Shown here: positions 59,996 through 64,000 of the stretch, one piece after another
Numbering within the stretch: the first letter of the stretch is position 1
How the letters are laid out: each line of letters begins with the position of its first letter
Made by a program: the position numbers and the translations under genes
Origin: Allium sativum
Taxonomy: Eukaryota; Streptophyta; Magnoliopsida; Asparagales; Amaryllidaceae
Direction: 5' to 3'
DNA length: 64,000 nucleotides
Assembly (NCBI GenBank): GCA_030737875.1
Contig: CM060924.1
Coordinates: 153,010,197 to 153,074,196, forward strand
The notes under the pieces: generated by a model
The model's database searches: none
Told to the model about the DNA's origin: nothing
Seen by the model: only the letters and a program-made list of their open reading frames with translations

Positions 59996-61981
59996 AAAAT
60001 ACGCCATCAGAGGGTTTTTTTGGGGGGGGGGTTCGGGGGGTGTATGGATTTAGTATTCTAGGCTTCAAAAATGTGCAGGTTCTAACAATTGCCCCATCTT
60101 CTCCATTCAAGGATGATGTACCACCTAATAATATACCCAAGCTAAAACCAATGAAATTCACATCTCCTTAAAAATCACACCCAATACCTCAATATTCAAT
60201 GCATATTGATAAATCCATATGAATAATAGTAAGGATGATCATTTTTGGGGAAAAAACATCACACATCTATGAACTACCAATTGACAAGTTGCGGTATTTT
60301 GGCTTATATAATATATCCTAATGTATAAGAAATTCTCTGTTGGTACAAATTCAAATGATTAAAATAGCATATGTCATTCCAAAGTTAAATTCCAATGCTT
60401 TGTATACAACAAAAGGAAACATTTACTTTACTCGCATGCAAATTGTATAGTATTTTAGTCCAGCCCCAATGCCTTGTCTTCGTGTAGTTTACTTCATGAT
60501 GCAATAGTGATTGCTCTATGTTTTGTCTTCGTTTCTAGGCATTATGGAAGTGATACTACTGTGAATGTATGAGAAATAATAGAAAATACAGTTCAACCTT
60601 CAGTCGCTGGACCAGAGGATGATGGGAAGTCTTCGTTTCTAGGCATGTCGTCGCAAAGTTACGTTGGCGTCCATACATTATAGTATAACCAATATCTGCA
60701 ATTTTAGGAAAAACTAGAATTACTTTACACATGTTACATAGTAGAAGTCCAATTCCAATCGAAAAAAGTTTAACAAATTTGCAAAGACGACCAAAATAGA
60801 GTAATCATAGAAGCCGATTACCTGGGAAGTCAATTTTGATGACTTCAGTCAATTAAAAGCATGGATGCAAATTGTTATACATCGCTTGGATGATGGGAAG
60901 GCAAAATGACGGTTGCAGAACTGATTTGAGTAGAAAATAAATGAGCGATTTTGGATGCTGCAGGAAAGTTTCAATGCATAGGAAAAGCAAATGTCTGTTA
61001 ATTTTAAACATGGAAGAAAAATGAGAGGCTGGTTTCTCCTTTCCTAAATAAGTAACAGATAAGAACACATGCCAGCTGAATTACAGATAACATTTAACAA
61101 GCTATCCATTGATGAAGAACATAAGGAATTTATCGGTTGTTTACTTGCTAGTAGGTAGTGTACTATTACCTATATCATTACACTTCAGAGAAACAGACTC
61201 CAAAAAAAATTACCAGCTACATCAAACATATCATTCACGATCACTCCGGACCTCCAAATTAGAGAATCCAAATTCAGAAATGTTTTTGGAATCCCTCTTC
61301 TACACATTACCACTATAAACACCAATTAATAAACCCGAACCGCAACCATCTACTAAAGCCCCTCTATTTATCAACTTGTTAACCGTATCCAACACTATAC
61401 CAGAAAATCGATCTGAGGGATACCACTTCAAAAAGCCACCCTCAAACAAATAATAAGAAAATCCCTGAATCACTATTTCAATCCACTATTTAAATCCACT
61501 AAATCCCTAAATCATTCATTCTTTGATTTATAATTTTTAATGATTTTCTGAAAAGTTCCAAAGTACAAACAATTTTCGCAGGATCGTCCAGCGATTCACA
61601 CACGAAGGCAAGAAAAATAATAGGAAGAAAAAATTAACAGGGTTCGCTTACTAGAATCCAGATTAGATCCAAAACGGGTGAACCTGCCCTAGCTTTGGCA
61701 GGTTGGTTGAGCAGATTGGAGATGGAAGGAGATTGCTTTCTTCGATCGGGTGAGGAGATTGGAGCCAAACAACATGCGTTTTTATGAGGCGAACGGTTTT
61801 GGAGGGAGAGAGACAATACTTCGTGAAGAGAGAGGGAGACGTGAATAATTTCGGGAGGGGAGTGTTACAGGTGATATATCAAAACAAAATTAGTGGAAAA
61901 GAAAATAATTAAGGTTAAATAATAACACTTTTGAATACGCGTTATTAAATAGCGTTATTAATATCATATTTTGTTGTAGTG
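59996..61981 (-). mobile_element. CACTA-like transposon, one terminus only
   Basis: The right end reads (minus strand) CACTACAACAAAATATGATA, then repeats of TAATAACGC, as in plant CACTA termini. It stops exactly at LINE coding sequence. Inside is a leader-like exon on the minus strand (about 61860-61653) ending at TCTA|GTAAGC, then exon-like segments at about 60964-60821 (CTGCAG| to CAG|GTAATC) and about 60700-60540. None of them gives a recognisable transposase. No matching left terminus was found, so the left limit is arbitrary and the Copia relic may be nested in it. Confidence 0.5.
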
Positions 61982-61983
61982 TT

Positions 61984-62847
61984 ATGGGTTTCTTTCTTGA
62001 TTATATGATGCCAAATTTCGATTTGTTAAGTGTTTGTAGGAACTCATGGCGCATTCGAGCTAACTTGAGTTTAACTCATGTTGATGGATTATTCTACTTC
62101 AAATTCTCCTCTCCTGAGGAAAGGTTGAGAGTCCTGGAGGGGGCTTCTTCCATCATTTGAGGTAAACCTTTCATTGTTACCTCCCGGAGTGCATCGGTTG
62201 ATAGGGTCAGAGAGCAAGTTCTATCTATCCAAGTTTAGGCTAAGTTCATCCGTGTTCCCTCTGTCCTCCATACACTCTTAGGTCTTAATTGGTTGGCATG
62301 ACATATTGGAATGCTTAAATGTTTTGACGCCAATACTGTAGCTAGGAAGAATCTAACTTTTGCTAGGGCTTAGATTGAGATTAAGCCTGATAAGCCACTT
62401 CCTACTCAGATTAAAGTCCGTATTGGTAATCATGAATTTCTTGTGAATGTGAAGTACAAATGGAAACCAGATATACGTACAACCTGTAAGTCCTTTGGTC
62501 ACTTCTCTGATGCTTGTCCGACAGCTACAAATGATCCGCCTCTAGACAAGATTCCCCTTCCTTGTCCTCCTGTCAGAATGTGGGTTCCTAAAGTGAAGCA
62601 AGTTGTGCTTGATATTGTTTCTTCTGATGATGAGGATATTGTTGATGCAGCGCCTGTCGTGGACATGTTTTCTGAGTCAGAGGATTCTACCTGTCAGTTA
62701 TCTTCTCACGATCTTGATCCAGATCCTGATTTCTATTGGGCTCCTGAGGACAGAGCATGGGTTTATGCACCTACTGGTATGCATCATGATTTTGAGTACT
62801 ATTTCTATACTCTGGTTAGGTCTAGTTATTTCCGCCGCCCTTTTTAG
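61984..62847 (+). pseudogene. LINE ORF1 (DUF4283 plus zinc knuckle), broken by stops
   Basis: One unshifted frame of 288 codons reads MGFFLDYMMPNFDLL, VDGLFYFKFSSPEERLRVLE, AKFIRVPSVLHTLLGLNWLA, then the knuckle CKSFGHFSDAC (about 62485-62520) and an acidic tail with SSDDEDIVD. Four in-frame stops (first at 62158-62160) each fit a single C-to-T or G-to-A change. ORF1 of plant L1 elements binds the element RNA. The last part, from 62443, is open. N-terminal residues were lost to the CACTA-like insertion. Confidence 0.85.
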
Positions 62848-63215
62848 TAGCCAGTTGAGGGTGACTTACAGCTATGGGACAAAGGTGAACTTGGTATGGA
62901 TAACGCAATTATTATGTAAGATACTTCCTGGGATAGAAGCACCATTTTTTCTTCGGACTCCCCGAATTATGTGGAGGATTTGGTAAGAAATTTTTCTCAT
63001 CACATTGCGATTATGACTCCTTTTACGGGCATTGTCTATGAGGAGGATTCCTCTTGAGCTGAACTATGATGCCGTTGTTATATTTTGTTAATTTGGTATT
63101 AGACAGTGATTGGTTACTTCAGGCCAGATAGTTGCTTTGCGCATGTGCAGAGCACCTGTTTATCTTTTGTTTTATAATAAAAGTGGTATGGCCACTATAA
63201 TCCGGCATGCCTTGC
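62848..63215 (+). other. Degenerate LINE 3' part
   Basis: No ORF2 domain. From about 63080 it reads like an L1 3' untranslated region, with TTCAGGCCAGATAGTTGCTT and TTTATAATAAAAGTGG. Confidence 0.6.
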
Positions 63216-63223
63216 AAAAAAAA

Positions 63224-63454
63224 TCATGTATGCATGAGCAGGAAACTTCAATGCATAGAAGTTGGCACGCAGGCCAAATAAATTAAAAATAGACGATAAT
63301 GGATTTAGAATGTTATCTGAACAATGGCAGTACAAACATTAACATTCAATTGCATCATAAAAAACTCAAAAATGAAATTTCAGCCATGTCAACGCTCTCT
63401 GTATCCAATCTACGGCCACTATAATCCGGCTTGCCTTGCAAAAAAAAAAAAAAA
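63224..63454 (+). mobile_element. LINE copy 2, 231 bp mini-copy (5' leader joined to 3' end)
   Basis: Begins TCATGTATGCATGAG right after the A tail of copy 1, runs through the leader and the first codons of ORF1 (ATG at 63386, MSTLSVSN), then jumps at about 63413 to the LINE 3' end GGCCACTATAATCCGGCTTG and a 15-base A tail (63440-63454). Everything between is deleted. Confidence 0.85.
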
Positions 63455-64000
63455 TCATGTATGCATGAGTAAGAAACTTCAATGCATGGAAGTTGGCACG
63501 CAGGCCAAATAAAGTAAAAAATAGAAGATAATGGCATTAAAATGCTATCTGAACAATGGCAGTACAGACATTGACATTCAATTGCATCATAAAAAACTCA
63601 AAAACGAAATTTCAGCCATGTCAACGCTCTATGTACCCAATATCCCGCCCAATTCAATCCCTCCCATCGACCTGTCCCATCACCAATCAAACCAACCGCC
63701 CTCCATACCTCCTCCTGTCAGTCCGCCACCTTTACCGCCGGTCCACTCCCCAGCCGTAGCCAACCCATCTGCCTCTCGAAATCAACCTCAAACCCTACCT
63801 GAAAACCTGGAATGTCAACAGCCCTGGACTTCAATACTTTTTAAGCGTAAGCCAATGAAAGCTGGGAAGTACATGCCTGTTGATATTACTCCTATGAAAG
63901 TAGATGATACCCTTCAATTTGTCGATGGAGTGACCGAATCAGGAACTGAAGTGTGGCAAGACTTTCTAGTAGGATTCTTCTTGGATAATCCACTCTCTTA
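63455..64000 (+). mobile_element. LINE copy 3, 5' end, continues past the window
   Basis: Begins with the same TCATGTATGCATGAG leader directly after the A tail of copy 2. The 163 bp leader is followed by an open ORF1. Whether the body is full length lies outside the window. Confidence 0.85.
63618..64000 (+). CDS. LINE ORF1 protein (DUF4283), open to the window edge
   Basis: 127 codons without a stop from the ATG at 63618, running off the right edge. The start MSTLYVPNIPPNSIPPIDLS leads into a Pro/Ser-rich region (residues about 10-70). Then PWTSILFKRKPMKAGKYMPV and EVWQDFLVGFFLDNPLS follow, the opening of the DUF4283 domain; copy 1 picks up at the equivalent GFFLD. This start was chosen because it is the first ATG after the leader and is conserved in copy 2. 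The role is RNA binding for L1 retrotransposition. Confidence 0.75.
   Translation, partial: MSTLYVPNIPPNSIPPIDLSHHQSNQPPSIPPPVSPPPLPPVHSPAVANPSASRNQPQTLPENLECQQPWTSILFKRKPMKAGKYMPVDITPMKVDDTLQFVDGVTESGTEVWQDFLVGFFLDNPLS

Larger units (their letters stand above)
61984..63223 (+). mobile_element. L1-type LINE, copy 1 (internally deleted)
   Basis: Starts inside ORF1 where the CACTA-like end cuts it, keeps ORF1 to 62847, lacks ORF2 (reverse transcriptase), and ends with a 3' tail ATAATCCGGCATGCCTTGC followed by eight A's (63216-63223). Copies 2 and 3 follow head-to-tail. Confidence 0.85.

Noticed and set aside
59872..60171. 99-codon plus-strand frame over the end of the Copia gag
   Set aside because: It is opposite the zinc-knuckle frame and passes through a G homopolymer. 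Taken as a shadow.
63183..63643. Tandem leader repeats as a promoter array like the 5' monomers of mouse L1
   Set aside because: Each unit is separated by LINE 3'-end sequence and an A tail, so they are successive LINE copies rather than repeated promoter units.

Overview
This is plant nuclear DNA, AT-rich and packed with transposable elements, with no intact conventional gene that I can support. The reasons for calling it a plant (probably a eudicot) are: primer-binding sites for plant initiator tRNA-Met in several LTR elements, a Tork-like Copia polyprotein, a plant-mobile-domain (PMD) gene inside a Mutator-like element, an L1-type LINE with a DUF4283 ORF1, Helitron ends, and relics of typical plant genes (glutamate dehydrogenase, S-adenosylmethionine synthetase, class I small heat-shock protein, HD-ZIP IV factor). 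The species cannot be named from sequence alone.

Layout, left half. 1-6283 is the leader and an unusually long (5.2 kb) 5' LTR of a minus-strand Gypsy-type element (called E0 here). It sits inside the 3' LTR of a second minus-strand element, E1 (6284-13395), which has about 3.4 kb LTRs and a non-coding interior of 2.9 kb. 13396-16543 is further decayed LTR-like sequence. 16544 to about 21100 is a diverged relative of E0 (E0') that was later hit by a third element, now a 929 bp solo LTR with a perfect CCGGC target duplication. About 21.3-26.45 kb is AT-rich sequence with no supported gene. 26484-28568 is a small Copia-type element flanked by CGAAA but with two unrelated LTRs.

Middle. A GC-rich open segment at about 29.8-30.0 kb (minus) might be a first exon. 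A relic of the last exon of glutamate dehydrogenase lies at 31.3-31.4 kb. A complete 1.78 kb non-autonomous LTR element (32628-34407) contains a minisatellite and a second LTR. It is followed by a complete 3.6 kb Mutator-like element (34846-38464) with a perfect 9 bp target duplication, terminal inverted repeats of about 230 bp, a broken PMD gene on the plus strand, and a convergent fragment of a MuDR-type transposase N-terminus on the minus strand. An unidentified coding relic (39.35-39.95 kb) and a retrocopy-like 3' fragment of SAM synthetase (42.75-43.31 kb) come next.

Right half. 45.4-46.9 kb holds degenerate AT-rich repeats. Two Helitron-like units (47267 to about 50076, and 51175-53140) flank a small heat-shock protein pseudogene; alternatively one 5.9 kb Helitron (47267-53140) carries it. 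The first unit ends in an array of GCGAAGC-type mini-hairpins. An HD-ZIP IV pseudogene follows (54.1-54.9 kb). A decayed minus-strand Copia polyprotein occupies 56.1-60.0 kb. A CACTA-like terminus at 61981 interrupts an L1-type LINE, and two more LINE copies stand head-to-tail after it. The last copy has an ORF1 that is open to the window edge.

Nothing here works as a pathway. The window is a record of nested insertion, gene-fragment capture and decay. The most interesting pieces are the PMD-carrying Mutator-like element, the Helitron hairpin array with the HSP20 relic next to it, the Copia element with mismatched LTRs, and the hairpin/palindrome cluster in the E1 LTR.
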